The notes below the pieces were generated by a model. It was not told the DNA's origin, ran no database searches, and saw only the letters and a list, made by a program, of their open reading frames with translations. A DNA stretch of 64,000 nucleotides from Alphaproteobacteria bacterium (GTDB taxonomy: Bacteria; Pseudomonadota; Alphaproteobacteria; Rhizobiales; Rhizobiaceae): contig BOKV01000001.1 in NCBI GenBank assembly GCA_016861165.1, forward strand, positions 1 to 64,000, given 5' to 3'. Shown piece by piece: positions 8,140-16,441 of the stretch (positions are counted from its first letter, which is position 1; every line of letters begins with the position of its first letter). The position numbers were made by a program, and so were the translations under genes.

Positions 8140-9072
8140 CTAGGCGGAGACCCGCCGCGCCATGCGGCGGGCCGCTTCGGCGACGTTGCCGCCGGTGAAG
8201 TCGGCGAGCGCCTCGAGCAGGCGGGCGTCGGCGAGAATGCGGCGGTGGCCGGCGCCGGGCACCCATCTGACGTCGACATGCGGCCCGGCTCCGGCCAGGG
8301 CGGCGGCATCGTCGGCAGCGACCTCGCGGTCGTCCGGCGCGTGGACGATGAGCGTCGGGATGGTGAGCCGGGCGAGCTGGCGGGCGCCGACGAACTCGGC
8401 GAGCGGCGTGCCGGTGAGACGTTCGACGCGTTGCGACATCGCCGCGCGGATGCCGGGCCCAAGCCGCAGCGCGTCAGCGAACTGATCGAAGATGGCTGGG
8501 ATCATGTTCGGCGCCGAGATCAGCACCAGCCGGGCCGGCGTGAGCGGACGGAAGGTCCTGACCGATCCGGCCGCGGCATTGAGCACTACCGCGCCGCCGA
8601 AGGAATGGCCGACGACGACGTCGAACGGTCCGAACCAAAGCTCGGCTTCGGCGCAGGCCTCAACCGCGCTCGCCATGTTGAGATGGCGGCCGGCTGAGCG
8701 GCCATGGCCGGGCAGGTCGAGCGCCACGACGCGGTAGCCGCCGGCGCGCAGCTGCATGACGATCGGCACCATGTGCTCGGCACGCGAGCGCCAACCATGG
8801 ACGACGAGCGCGGTCCGCTCGGTCCCGGCGCCGACAAGCGGCTTGAATAAATGGGCGCTGATCCAGCCGCCGGCCGTGCGCAGCCGGTGGTGGCGGGCAT
8901 CGTCCATGAAGCGGCCGTAGCGCTCGATCGCCTCGCGCTCGCGCGGCGACGGGTTGCGCGAAGCGGGCGTCCGTGAAAAAAGCCGGAAGGCGGCGTTGCC
9001 GCCGTGGGACGGCGCTACCCTCTCGGCCAGGCCGAACAGGGCGCGAGTGACCGTCAGTGCCAAAGGTGCCAT
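8140..9072 (-). CDS. Alpha/beta-fold hydrolase
   Basis: The 310-residue product contains the alpha/beta hydrolase nucleophile elbow GHSFGG, preceded by an oxyanion strand (TALVVHGW), with the acid probably in HAPDDREV and the His in PGAGHRRIL. It is an esterase or lipase-like enzyme of unknown substrate. ATG 9072 is preferred: a longer start at 9102 would place the N-terminus inside the operator at 9093-9106. It is divergent from a MarR regulator, 49 bp apart, and probably repressed by it. Confidence 0.75.
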   Translation of the reverse strand: MAPLALTVTRALFGLAERVAPSHGGNAAFRLFSRTPASRNPSPREREAIERYGRFMDDARHHRLRTAGGWISAHLFKPLVGAGTERTALVVHGWRSRAEHMVPIVMQLRAGGYRVVALDLPGHGRSAGRHLNMASAVEACAEAELWFGPFDVVVGHSFGGAVVLNAAAGSVRTFRPLTPARLVLISAPNMIPAIFDQFADALRLGPGIRAAMSQRVERLTGTPLAEFVGARQLARLTIPTLIVHAPDDREVAADDAAALAGAGPHVDVRWVPGAGHRRILADARLLEALADFTGGNVAEAARRMARRVSA

Positions 9073-9092
9073 AATCGCTGATCCCGATGTTG

Positions 9093-9127
9093 GTTCAAGC
9101 ATGAACGAATATAGTTCAACAATGAAC
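9093..9127. promoter_or_regulatory. Tandem operator for the MarR-type regulator, with -10 element
   Basis: Two copies of the inverted repeat GTTCA-N4-TGAAC lie at 9093-9106 and 9114-9127. They begin exactly 21 bp apart, two helical turns, so two dimers could bind one DNA face. TATAGT at 9110-9115 could be the -10 hexamer for the rightward gene, placing the transcript start close to ATG 9122. Occupancy would block both divergent genes. Confidence 0.65.
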
Positions 9128-9580
9128 AAAAGACAAGAACTGCCGTGGGACAATCCGCGTTTCCGCAACTGGCTGGCGGTCCTGCGCGCGGAGAAGGCCG
9201 TGGTGCGCGCGCTCAGCCGGGCGCTGGCCGACCTGGACCTGAAGATCCCCCAGCTCGACATTCTGATGAACCTCTATCGCCATCCGTCGATTTCCCAGCA
9301 CGACCTCGCCCGACGCCTGCTGGTCGGCCGTTCCAACATCACCATGCTGCTGCCGCAGCTCGAGGAATCGGGTCTGGTCACCCGTGACAGCGACCCCTCC
9401 GACAAGCGGGTCATGCGGCTCAGCCTGACGCCCAAGGGCGAAGCGCTGCTGATGCGGGCGCTCGCGGTCTATACCGCGCTGATCGACAAGGTGATGGCCC
9501 AGTCCACGCCCGAGGAATGCAACGCCATGGGCGCGCTGATGCACCGCATCGCCGAGCTGCTGAAGAACGAGCAGCCTTGA
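9122..9580 (+). CDS. MarR-family transcriptional regulator
   Basis: This 152-residue protein has the MarR winged helix: dimer helices at both ends and a recognition region ([21 protein letters not shown], in which positions 1-20 carry the helix-turn-helix) followed by the wing [23 protein letters not shown]. Such proteins repress transport, hydrolase or catabolic genes and are released by small aromatic or lipophilic ligands. No ribosome site precedes either ATG 9101 or ATG 9122. A -10 element at 9110-9115 makes a leaderless transcript starting at ATG 9122 likely. The two operator copies overlap both possible starts. Confidence 0.8.
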   Translation: MNKRQELPWDNPRFRNWLAVLRAEKAVVRALSRALADLDLKIPQLDILMNLYRHPSISQHDLARRLLVGRSNITMLLPQLEESGLVTRDSDPSDKRVMRLSLTPKGEALLMRALAVYTALIDKVMAQSTPEECNAMGALMHRIAELLKNEQP

Positions 9581-9600
9581 GGCGGGCCAGCGTGGTGCCA

Positions 9601-9624
9601 GCGCCGGCGATGCATTGCCGGCGC
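9601..9624. terminator. Hairpin between the MarR gene and moaA
   Basis: GCGCCGGC (9601-9608) pairs perfectly with GCCGGCGC (9617-9624) around an 8-base loop, in the 113-bp gap. No T-run follows, so it may be a weak terminator or a structured leader of moaA. Confidence 0.35.
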
Positions 9625-9693
9625 CGGCCCGGCGGTGATAGGAATGCGGCGAATGGTCGGGCGCGTGTGCCCGGCCCCAGGAGGACAGCACCC

Positions 9694-10707
9694 GTGACCG
9701 CCAGCACGATGCCGGGCAGCCTCATCGACCCGTTCGGTCGCGCCATCACCTATCTCAGGGTATCGGTGACCGACCGCTGCGACTTCCGCTGCGTCTACTG
9801 CATGGCCGAGGACATGACCTTCCTGCCGAAGCGCGACCTGCTGACGCTGGAGGAGCTCGACCGGCTATGCACGGTGTTCATCGAGAAGGGCGTGCGCAAG
9901 CTGCGGCTGACCGGCGGCGAGCCGCTGGTGCGCAAGAACATCATGCACCTGGTCCGCTCGCTGTCGCGCCACCTGGCGGGCGGCACCCTCGATGAACTGA
10001 CGCTGACCACCAACGGCTCGCAGCTCGCCCGCTTCGCCGGCGAGCTGGCGCAGAGCGGGGTCAGGCGCATCAACGTCTCGCTCGATACGCTCGACGCGGA
10101 CAAGTTCGCGCGCATCACCCGCTGGGGCCAGATCGACCAGGTGATGAGCGGGCTCGCCGCCGCCGATGCCGCCGGGCTCAAGGTCAAGATCAACGCCGTC
10201 GCGCTCAAGGGCGTCAACGAGGACGAGATCGCCGACATGCTGGAATGGGCGCATGGCCGCGGCTACGACCTGACGCTGATCGAGACCATGCCGCTCGGCG
10301 AGGTGGGCGAGGACCGCACCGACCAGTACCTGCCGCTCGACCTCGTCCGCCAGCGCCTCGCCAGCCGCTTCACGCTGACCGACATCGCCTACCGCACCGG
10401 CGGCCCGGCCCGCTATGTCGAGGTCGCCGAAACCGGCGGCCGTCTCGGCTTCATCACCCCGATGACGCACAATTTCTGCGAAAGCTGCAACCGTGTGCGG
10501 ATCACCTGCACCGGCACGCTCTACATGTGCCTCGGCCAGGATGACGACGCCGATCTGCGCGCGCCGCTGCGCGCTTCGGAGGGCAATGAGCTCGTCGCCC
10601 GCGCCATCGACGAAGCGATCGCCCGCAAGCCCAAGGGCCACGATTTCGTCATCGACCGCCGCGCCCGGCCGGCGGTGGCCCGCCACATGAGCACGACCGG
10701 CGGCTGA
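9694..10707 (+). CDS. moaA: GTP 3',8-cyclase MoaA
   Basis: MoaA is the radical-SAM enzyme that, with MoaC, turns GTP into cyclic pyranopterin monophosphate, the first step of molybdenum cofactor synthesis. The 337-residue product has the N-terminal cluster motif with C29, C33 and C36 (CDFRCVYC) and the C-terminal cluster ligands C262, C265 and C279. It ends in the conserved Gly-Gly needed for activity. The start is GTG 9694, nine bases after AGGAGG (9679-9684). It heads a rightward run reaching moeA at 16319. moaC, moaD and moaE are absent from the window. Confidence 0.95.
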   Translation: MTASTMPGSLIDPFGRAITYLRVSVTDRCDFRCVYCMAEDMTFLPKRDLLTLEELDRLCTVFIEKGVRKLRLTGGEPLVRKNIMHLVRSLSRHLAGGTLDELTLTTNGSQLARFAGELAQSGVRRINVSLDTLDADKFARITRWGQIDQVMSGLAAADAAGLKVKINAVALKGVNEDEIADMLEWAHGRGYDLTLIETMPLGEVGEDRTDQYLPLDLVRQRLASRFTLTDIAYRTGGPARYVEVAETGGRLGFITPMTHNFCESCNRVRITCTGTLYMCLGQDDDADLRAPLRASEGNELVARAIDEAIARKPKGHDFVIDRRARPAVARHMSTTGG

Positions 10708-10795
10708 AGCCGCCGCGCTCGTCGGAGGCTCGCGCGGCGAGCCATGCACAAGCACCGGGCCTGCTGCGCAAAAAAGTGGCAGATCGCAACCGCAT

Positions 10796-10815
10796 GGTTA
10801 TGCTAACGCATAGCC
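10796..10815. promoter_or_regulatory. Inverted repeat upstream of the EamA transporter gene
   Basis: GGTTATGC (10796-10803) and GCATAGCC (10808-10815) form a near-perfect inverted repeat (7 of 8 pairs) around TAAC. It lies 21 bp before ATG 10837 and could be an operator or a small hairpin leader. Confidence 0.3.
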
Positions 10816-10836
10816 GGACCCCGCCGAAAGTTCGCA

Positions 10837-11751
10837 ATGCCCTCCGCGATCGCCGCCACCTCATCGCAGAATCTGCGCGGTGCTGCCATGATGACGGCGG
10901 GAATGTTCGGCTTCGCCGTCAACGACACCATCACCAAGTCGTTCGCCGGCGAGCTGGAGCTCGGCCAGCTCCTGCTGATCCGCGGACTGATCGCCACGGC
11001 GCTCGTTTTCGCGCTGGCGCATGCGCTCGGGCACATGCGTGCGCCCGCCCTGGCGCTGCGCCCGCTGATGATCGTGCGCTCGCTCGGCGAGGTCGCGGCG
11101 ACCTTCCTGTTCCTGACGGCGCTGTTCCACATCCCGATCGCCAATGTCTCGGCCATCATGCAGGTGCTGCCGCTGGCGCTGACGCTGTTTGCGGCGCTGC
11201 TGTTCGGCGAACAGGTCGGCTGGCGCCGGATGACGGCCGTGACCATAGGTCTCGCCGGCGTGCTGATCATCATCCGGCCCGGGCTCGAGGGATTCAGCAT
11301 CTATTCCATCTACGTGCTCGGCGCCGTCGGCGCCTGCGTCGTGCGCGACCTCGCCACCCGGCAGATGGGCCTCGGCTTCCCGGCCCTGTTCGTCACCCTC
11401 GTCACATCGGTATTCGTGACCATCATGGGCGGTGGGCTTGCGCTGATCGAGCCCTGGCGGCCGGTCACCGCCACCCATCTCGCGCTCATCGCCGCCTCGT
11501 CGCTGTTCCTGCTCGTCGGCTACAGTTTCACCGTTCTCGCCATGCGCACCGGCGACATCGGCTTCGTGTCGCCGTTCCGCTATTCGGTGTTGCTGTTCTC
11601 GATCATCGGCGGCATCGTCGCCTATCGCGAGTACCCCGACCTCATCACCTATGCCGGTTCGGCGATCATCGTCGCCACCGGCATCTACACGCTCTACCGC
11701 GAGCGCGTGGTGCGCCGCCAGGCAATCACGCCGGCGCCGGTGCGGTCCTGA
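10837..11751 (+). CDS. EamA-family (DMT superfamily) membrane transporter
   Basis: The 304-residue protein shows about ten hydrophobic helices in two EamA repeats (about 12-148 and 155-290), ending in a short basic tail. Family members usually export metabolites such as amino acids, but the substrate cannot be read here. It lies 129 bp after moaA and its stop overlaps the ribosome site of the following MFS gene, so the two transporters are co-transcribed. Its place inside a molybdenum cofactor run is unusual. No direct tie to cofactor traffic is shown. Confidence 0.8.
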   Translation: MPSAIAATSSQNLRGAAMMTAGMFGFAVNDTITKSFAGELELGQLLLIRGLIATALVFALAHALGHMRAPALALRPLMIVRSLGEVAATFLFLTALFHIPIANVSAIMQVLPLALTLFAALLFGEQVGWRRMTAVTIGLAGVLIIIRPGLEGFSIYSIYVLGAVGACVVRDLATRQMGLGFPALFVTLVTSVFVTIMGGGLALIEPWRPVTATHLALIAASSLFLLVGYSFTVLAMRTGDIGFVSPFRYSVLLFSIIGGIVAYREYPDLITYAGSAIIVATGIYTLYRERVVRRQAITPAPVRS

Positions 11752-11762
11752 GGACCGAAACC

Positions 11763-12986
11763 GTGCCGCCCGGCCGCTTCCTCGACCGCTCGACCCAGCC
11801 CCACATCATTACACTGGTGTTCGCCGCGGCGCTGGGGCCGGTCGCCATGAATGTTTTCCTGCCGGCGCTGCCGGCCATCGCCAGGGACTTCAACACCGAC
11901 TATGCGGTGGCGCAGCTCGCGGTGCCGCTGTTTCTGGCCGCCACCGCCTTCTTCCAGATCATAGTCGGCTCCCTGTCCGACCAGTATGGGCGACGCCCGG
12001 TGCTGCTCACCTCGATCCTGATCGGGCTGGTGGCGACCATCGCCGCCATCCACGCCCCCACGATCGAGGTCTTCCTCGCCGCCCGCGTGTTCCAGGGCGT
12101 GGCAATTGCCGGGGTCGCGATCAGTCGGGCCACCATCCGCGACACGGTCGGCACCGACGAGGCGGCAAGCCGCATCGGCTACGTCACCATGGGCATGACG
12201 CTCGCGCCGATGATCGGGCCCATCGTCGGCGGCTATCTGGCCGAGAGCCATGGCTGGCAGGCGACGTTCTGGCTTGTCGCGGCGTTCAGCCTGACCACCC
12301 TGGTCCTGGTCTGGGCCGACCTCGGCGAGACCAACCGCTCGCTTGGGCAAAGGCTCGGAGCGCAGATGCGTTCCTACCCGCTACTCCTGGGTTCACGCCG
12401 CTTCTGGGGTTATGCCGCCACCTCGGCCTTCGCTTCTGGTGCCTTTTTCGCCTTTGTCGGCGGAGGTCCCTACCTGTCCAGCGAATATTACGGCCTGCCG
12501 TCGTCGCATTACGGCTACTATTTCGGCTTCAGCGCGATCGGCTATGTGCTCGGCAACTATCTGTCCGGACGCCATGCCCGTCATCGCGGGATCAATTCGA
12601 TGATGGTGCTGGGCGGCGTGGCGGCTTCGCTCGGCATCGCCGTGGCGCTGCTGCTGCATGGGGTAGGGCTCGACCATCCGCTCGCCTTTTTCGGGCCGAT
12701 CTTCGCCGTCGGCCTCGGCAACGGCCTAACCCTGCCGAGCGCCAATGCCGGCATCGTCAGCGTGCGCCCGCAGATTGCCGGGGCCGCCTCGGGCCTCGGC
12801 GGCTTTCTCCAGGTCGGCGGCGGCGCCGCGCTCGCCGCGCTCGCCGGCGTCCTGCTCGGCCCCGGCAGCGGCCCGGCGCCGCTTATCCTCCTGATGCTGG
12901 GTTCGTCGGTTCTCAGCGTCGTCTCGGCGCTCTATGTTATCGCCGTGGCCAGAAGCGTGGCCGCGAGCGAGGACGGACGGCAATGA
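11763..12986 (+). CDS. MFS transporter, Bcr/CflA-type drug:H+ antiporter family
   Basis: This 407-residue protein has twelve predicted helices. The loop after helix 2 reads GSLSDQYGRRPVLL, the MFS motif A, and the N-terminus MNVFLPALPAIARDF is typical of Bcr/CflA efflux proteins. It should export drug-like or metabolite substrates using the proton gradient. The start is GTG 11763, eight bases after GAGGA (11750-11754), which overlaps the stop of the EamA gene. Its own stop overlaps the fdhD start (ATGA at 12983-12986), tying this efflux gene to the cofactor operon. Confidence 0.8.
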   Translation: MPPGRFLDRSTQPHIITLVFAAALGPVAMNVFLPALPAIARDFNTDYAVAQLAVPLFLAATAFFQIIVGSLSDQYGRRPVLLTSILIGLVATIAAIHAPTIEVFLAARVFQGVAIAGVAISRATIRDTVGTDEAASRIGYVTMGMTLAPMIGPIVGGYLAESHGWQATFWLVAAFSLTTLVLVWADLGETNRSLGQRLGAQMRSYPLLLGSRRFWGYAATSAFASGAFFAFVGGGPYLSSEYYGLPSSHYGYYFGFSAIGYVLGNYLSGRHARHRGINSMMVLGGVAASLGIAVALLLHGVGLDHPLAFFGPIFAVGLGNGLTLPSANAGIVSVRPQIAGAASGLGGFLQVGGGAALAALAGVLLGPGSGPAPLILLMLGSSVLSVVSALYVIAVARSVAASEDGRQ

Positions 12987-13882
12987 ACGTGGCCGATCGC
13001 ATGGATGTGCGCGAGTTCCTGGTCAGGCCGGCGCCCGATGACGGGCGCCTGTCCCGGCCGGTCGCCGGCATCGATCAGGATGGCCGTCCCGTCGAGACCC
13101 GGGTCGTGACCGAGCGGCCGCTCACCCTGTTCCTCAATCGCCAGGAGATCGTCACCATGATGACGATCGGCGACCATCCGGACCTGCTGGCACTGGGCTA
13201 CCTGATCAATCAGAACATGCTGTCTGCCGGCGACACCATCACGGCCATCGATCACGACGAGGAACTCGGCGTCGTCGTCGTGCGCACACCGCGCGAAACC
13301 GACTACGAGGCCAAGCTGCAGAAGAAGGTGCGCACCTCCGGGTGCGCCCAGGGCACCGTGTTCGGCGATGTGATCGACGCCTTCGAGGCGGCCAGGCTGC
13401 CGGGCGACGCGCGACTCAAGACCTCGTGGCTCTACGCGCTCACCCGCAAGATCAACACCGAGCCCAGCCTCTACCTGGCGGCCGGCGCCATCCATGGCTG
13501 CGTGCTGTGCGAGGAGGACCGGCCATTGGTCTACATGGAGGACGTCGGGCGCCACAACGCCGTCGACAAGATCGCCGGCTGGATGTTCCGCCACGGCGAG
13601 AGCGGCCGCGACAAGATCTTCTACACGACCGGACGCCTTACCTCGGAGATGGTGATCAAGGCGGTGCTGATGGGCATCCCCATCCTGGTGTCGCGTTCGG
13701 GCTTCACCGCCTGGGGCGTCGAACTGGCCCGCCAGGCCGGACTGACGCTGATCGGCCGCGCCCGCGGCAAGCGCTTCATCGCGCTGTCGGGGGCCGAACG
13801 CATCGAGTTCGACGCCGATGCCGCGCAGGCGGCCGAGGAGGGCGCCCGCCACCGGCGCAAGGCCGCCGCCCGTGACGACTGA
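12983..13882 (+). CDS. fdhD: Formate dehydrogenase accessory sulfurtransferase FdhD
   Basis: FdhD passes sulfur from a cysteine desulfurase to the molybdenum cofactor, an obligatory step for active formate dehydrogenases. The 299-residue product contains the conserved MEDVGRHNAVDKIAGW block and FYTTGRLTSEMVIKA. In Escherichia coli the mobile loop holds the pair C121 and C124 in a CxxC. Here the loop is SGCAQG with a single Cys at residue 121, as in a branch of the family that I believe is common in Rhizobiales. It is coupled to the MFS gene upstream and overlaps mobA. No formate dehydrogenase genes are in the window. Confidence 0.92.
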   Translation: MNVADRMDVREFLVRPAPDDGRLSRPVAGIDQDGRPVETRVVTERPLTLFLNRQEIVTMMTIGDHPDLLALGYLINQNMLSAGDTITAIDHDEELGVVVVRTPRETDYEAKLQKKVRTSGCAQGTVFGDVIDAFEAARLPGDARLKTSWLYALTRKINTEPSLYLAAGAIHGCVLCEEDRPLVYMEDVGRHNAVDKIAGWMFRHGESGRDKIFYTTGRLTSEMVIKAVLMGIPILVSRSGFTAWGVELARQAGLTLIGRARGKRFIALSGAERIEFDADAAQAAEEGARHRRKAAARDD

Positions 13883-14510
13883 GCCGCCGATCCTTGGCGT
13901 CATCCTGGCCGGCGGCCTGTCGCGGCGCATGGGCGGCACCGAAAAGAGCCTGATCCGGCTCGCCGGCAAGCCGCTCATCGCCCATGTGCGCGACCGGCTG
14001 GCGGCGCAGGTCGATGAGCTCGTGGTCAGCGCCAATGGCGAGGCCGGCCGCTTCGCCTTCCTCGGCCTGGCGGTCGTGCCCGACACCGTGCCGGGCCATG
14101 CCGGGCCGCTCGCCGGCATCCTGGCCGGCATGCGCCGGGCCGAGGCCAGCCGGCCGGCACCGCGCTTCATCGCCACCGCCGCCACTGACACGCCCTTCCT
14201 GCCCGCCAACCTGGTCGCGCGGCTCGCTGACGCCGCCGGCGGCGGAGATCGCATCGCGCTCGCCCGCTCCGACGGCAAGCGCCACCCCGTGTTCGGCCTG
14301 TGGCCGGTGGCGCTTGCCGACGATCTGGAGCGATTTCTCAATTCCGGCGAGGGCGGCAAGGTCATGCGTTTTGCGAGCCGTCATCGCATCGTTGACGTCG
14401 ACTTCGCCCTGCGCGAGGCTGGCGGCATGACGATCGACCCGTTCTTCAACATCAACACGCCGGAGGACCTCGCTCTCGCCAGCCGGCTGGCCGGGCAGGT
14501 GGCGACATGA
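13872..14510 (+). CDS. mobA: Molybdenum cofactor guanylyltransferase MobA
   Basis: MobA attaches GMP to molybdopterin to make the guanine dinucleotide form used by formate dehydrogenase and other DMSO-reductase family enzymes. The 212-residue product starts with the nucleotide-binding signature ILAGGLSRRMGG followed by K-S-L and GKPL, and has the later DTPFLP motif. The start GTG 13872 overlaps the end of fdhD; an earlier ATG at 13818 would overlap fdhD by more. Its stop overlaps mobB. Confidence 0.92.
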   Translation: MTTEPPILGVILAGGLSRRMGGTEKSLIRLAGKPLIAHVRDRLAAQVDELVVSANGEAGRFAFLGLAVVPDTVPGHAGPLAGILAGMRRAEASRPAPRFIATAATDTPFLPANLVARLADAAGGGDRIALARSDGKRHPVFGLWPVALADDLERFLNSGEGGKVMRFASRHRIVDVDFALREAGGMTIDPFFNINTPEDLALASRLAGQVAT

Positions 14511-15049
14511 CCGGCGGGCACAAGGTGTTCGGGGTCACCGGCTGGAAGAATGCCGGCAAGACGACGCTGGTCGCCGCTCTCGTCACCGAGATGGCGGTGC
14601 GGGGGCTGACCGTCTCCACGGTCAAGCATGCCCATCATTCCTTCGACATCGACCATGAAGGCACCGATTCCTGGAAGCACCGGCGCGCCGGCAGTCGCGA
14701 AACGCTGCTGGTCTCCAGCGTCCGCTGGGCGCTCATGCATGAACTGCGCGACGAGCGCGAACCGGCGCTCGACGATCTGCTCGCCATGCTGGCCCCATGC
14801 GACCTGGTGCTCATCGAGGGCTACAAGCGCGAGGGCCATGACAAGATCGAGGTGATCCGCGGCGAGGCCGGCCGCGACCGGCCGAAATGGCCGGAGGACC
14901 CGTCCATCGTCGCCGTCGCCGCCGAGGAGCGGCCGGAAGGCTGCGCCCTGCCCTGCTTTCACCCCGACGATGCCCGCGCCATCGCCGACTTCATCCTCTC
15001 CCGTCTGTCGATCGCCGCACCCGGGGGCGGCCGCCATGCCGCCGAATAG
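14507..15049 (+). CDS. mobB: Molybdopterin-guanine dinucleotide biosynthesis adaptor MobB
   Basis: The 180-residue product has a P-loop (GWKNAGKTTLV, about residues 9-19) and the MobB histidine-rich switch region VKHAHHSFDIDHEGTDSWKH. MobB binds GTP and MobA and assists, but is not essential for, guanylylation of the cofactor. Start ATG 14507 overlaps the mobA stop (ATGA) and the end overlaps moeA by 14 bp, so all three are translated from one message. Confidence 0.9.
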   Translation: MTGGHKVFGVTGWKNAGKTTLVAALVTEMAVRGLTVSTVKHAHHSFDIDHEGTDSWKHRRAGSRETLLVSSVRWALMHELRDEREPALDDLLAMLAPCDLVLIEGYKREGHDKIEVIRGEAGRDRPKWPEDPSIVAVAAEERPEGCALPCFHPDDARAIADFILSRLSIAAPGGGRHAAE

Positions 15050-16319
15050 CCCGCGCCGGCTGGCCGACGACTGCTTCCGCAGTGACGCCGATCGGCTGCG
15101 CCACGGCGAGGTGCTGGCGCTGATCCGCCGGCGCCTGACGGCCGTGGTCGACAGCGAGGAGGTAGCGTTGGCGCATGCCGTCGGCCGCGTCCTCGCCGCC
15201 GACATCCCTGCCCCGCGTGACATCCCGGCCTATGACAACGCCGCCGTCGACGGCTACGCCTTCTCCTCGGCTGATTGCGGCCCGGCCGGCGCCAGCCTGC
15301 CGGTCGCCCTGCGGATCGCTGCCGGCGACCGCAATGTCGCCCCCCTGCCGGCGGCAAGTGCCGCGCGCATCTTCACCGGCGCGCCGATGCCGCCCGGGGC
15401 CGACACGGTGGCCATGCAGGAGGATTGCGCGGTCGGGCCAGGCCGTACCGAGACGGTGACCATTCCTCCCGGCCTCAGGCCGGGGGCCAACCGCCGCCGC
15501 GCCGGCGAGGATGTCGCCGCCGGCGAAGCGGTCGCCACGGCCGGCGCGCGGCTGCGCCCACAGGACATCGCCGCCATCGCATCGACCGGCCGCGCCGCCG
15601 TTCCGGTCTTTGCCCGCCTGCGCGTCGGTCTCGTTTCGGCCGGCAACGAACTGCGCCGGCCGGGCGAACCGCTCGCCGACGGCGAAGTCTACGATGCCAA
15701 CCATTTCCTGCTGCGCGCGCTGCTGGCGGCGCTTCCCTGCGATGCGAGCGACCTCGGCATCACCCCCGACACGGCGGCCGATGCCCAGCGACTGCTCGGC
15801 GAGGCGGCCGGAAGGCTCGACGTGGTGATCACCACCGGCGGCGCCTCGCAGGGGGAGGAAGATCACATGGTCGCCGCGCTGGGCGCGCTCGGCCGGCGCC
15901 ACCTGTGGCAGATCGCGGTCAAGCCCGGCCGGCCGATGGCCTTCGGCCAGATCGGCGACACGGTGGTGTTCGGCCTGCCCGGCAACCCGGTCGCCGCCTT
16001 CGTCTGCTTCCTCCTCTATGTCCGCCCGGCGCTGATCCTGCTTGGTGGCGGCCAGTGGCACGAGCCGCAGCGCTTCGCCCTGCCGGCGGGCTTCACGATC
16101 GCCCGGAAGAAGACCGGGCGGAGGGAGTTCTGGCGCGGCTGGCTGGAACCCGGCCCCGACGGCCGCCCGCTGGCGAGGAAGTTCGAACGCGACGGTTCCG
16201 GCCTCATCAGCGGGCTGCGTCGCGCCAGCGGACTGATCGAGGCGGGCGAGGAGGTTGCCGCAGTCGCGCCGGGCGACATCGTCGCCTTCATCCCGTTCTC
16301 GGAGTTCGGCATCGGCTGA
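15036..16319 (+). CDS. moeA: Molybdopterin molybdenumtransferase MoeA
   Basis: MoeA inserts molybdate into adenylylated molybdopterin. The 427-residue product carries the family blocks PAYDNAAVDGYAF near the N-terminus, the TTGGASQGEEDHM loop and the VFGLPGNPVAAFVCF segment near residues 310-330. ATG 15036 lies inside the last codons of mobB. It is the last gene of the tightly overlapping run; 122 bp separate it from the acyltransferase gene. Confidence 0.93.
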   Translation: MPPNSPRRLADDCFRSDADRLRHGEVLALIRRRLTAVVDSEEVALAHAVGRVLAADIPAPRDIPAYDNAAVDGYAFSSADCGPAGASLPVALRIAAGDRNVAPLPAASAARIFTGAPMPPGADTVAMQEDCAVGPGRTETVTIPPGLRPGANRRRAGEDVAAGEAVATAGARLRPQDIAAIASTGRAAVPVFARLRVGLVSAGNELRRPGEPLADGEVYDANHFLLRALLAALPCDASDLGITPDTAADAQRLLGEAAGRLDVVITTGGASQGEEDHMVAALGALGRRHLWQIAVKPGRPMAFGQIGDTVVFGLPGNPVAAFVCFLLYVRPALILLGGGQWHEPQRFALPAGFTIARKKTGRREFWRGWLEPGPDGRPLARKFERDGSGLISGLRRASGLIEAGEEVAAVAPGDIVAFIPFSEFGIG

Positions 16320-16441
16320 ACCGCCCGAACCGGCGCCGGCGGACGTTGCGGTTGAACAGCGGCAATGCTTCAATCGCGCAATCGGGTGGGGAGGGGCCAT
16401 ATGGTCGGCTGCTGGATGGCGAAGCCAACGCACGGGCGCAG

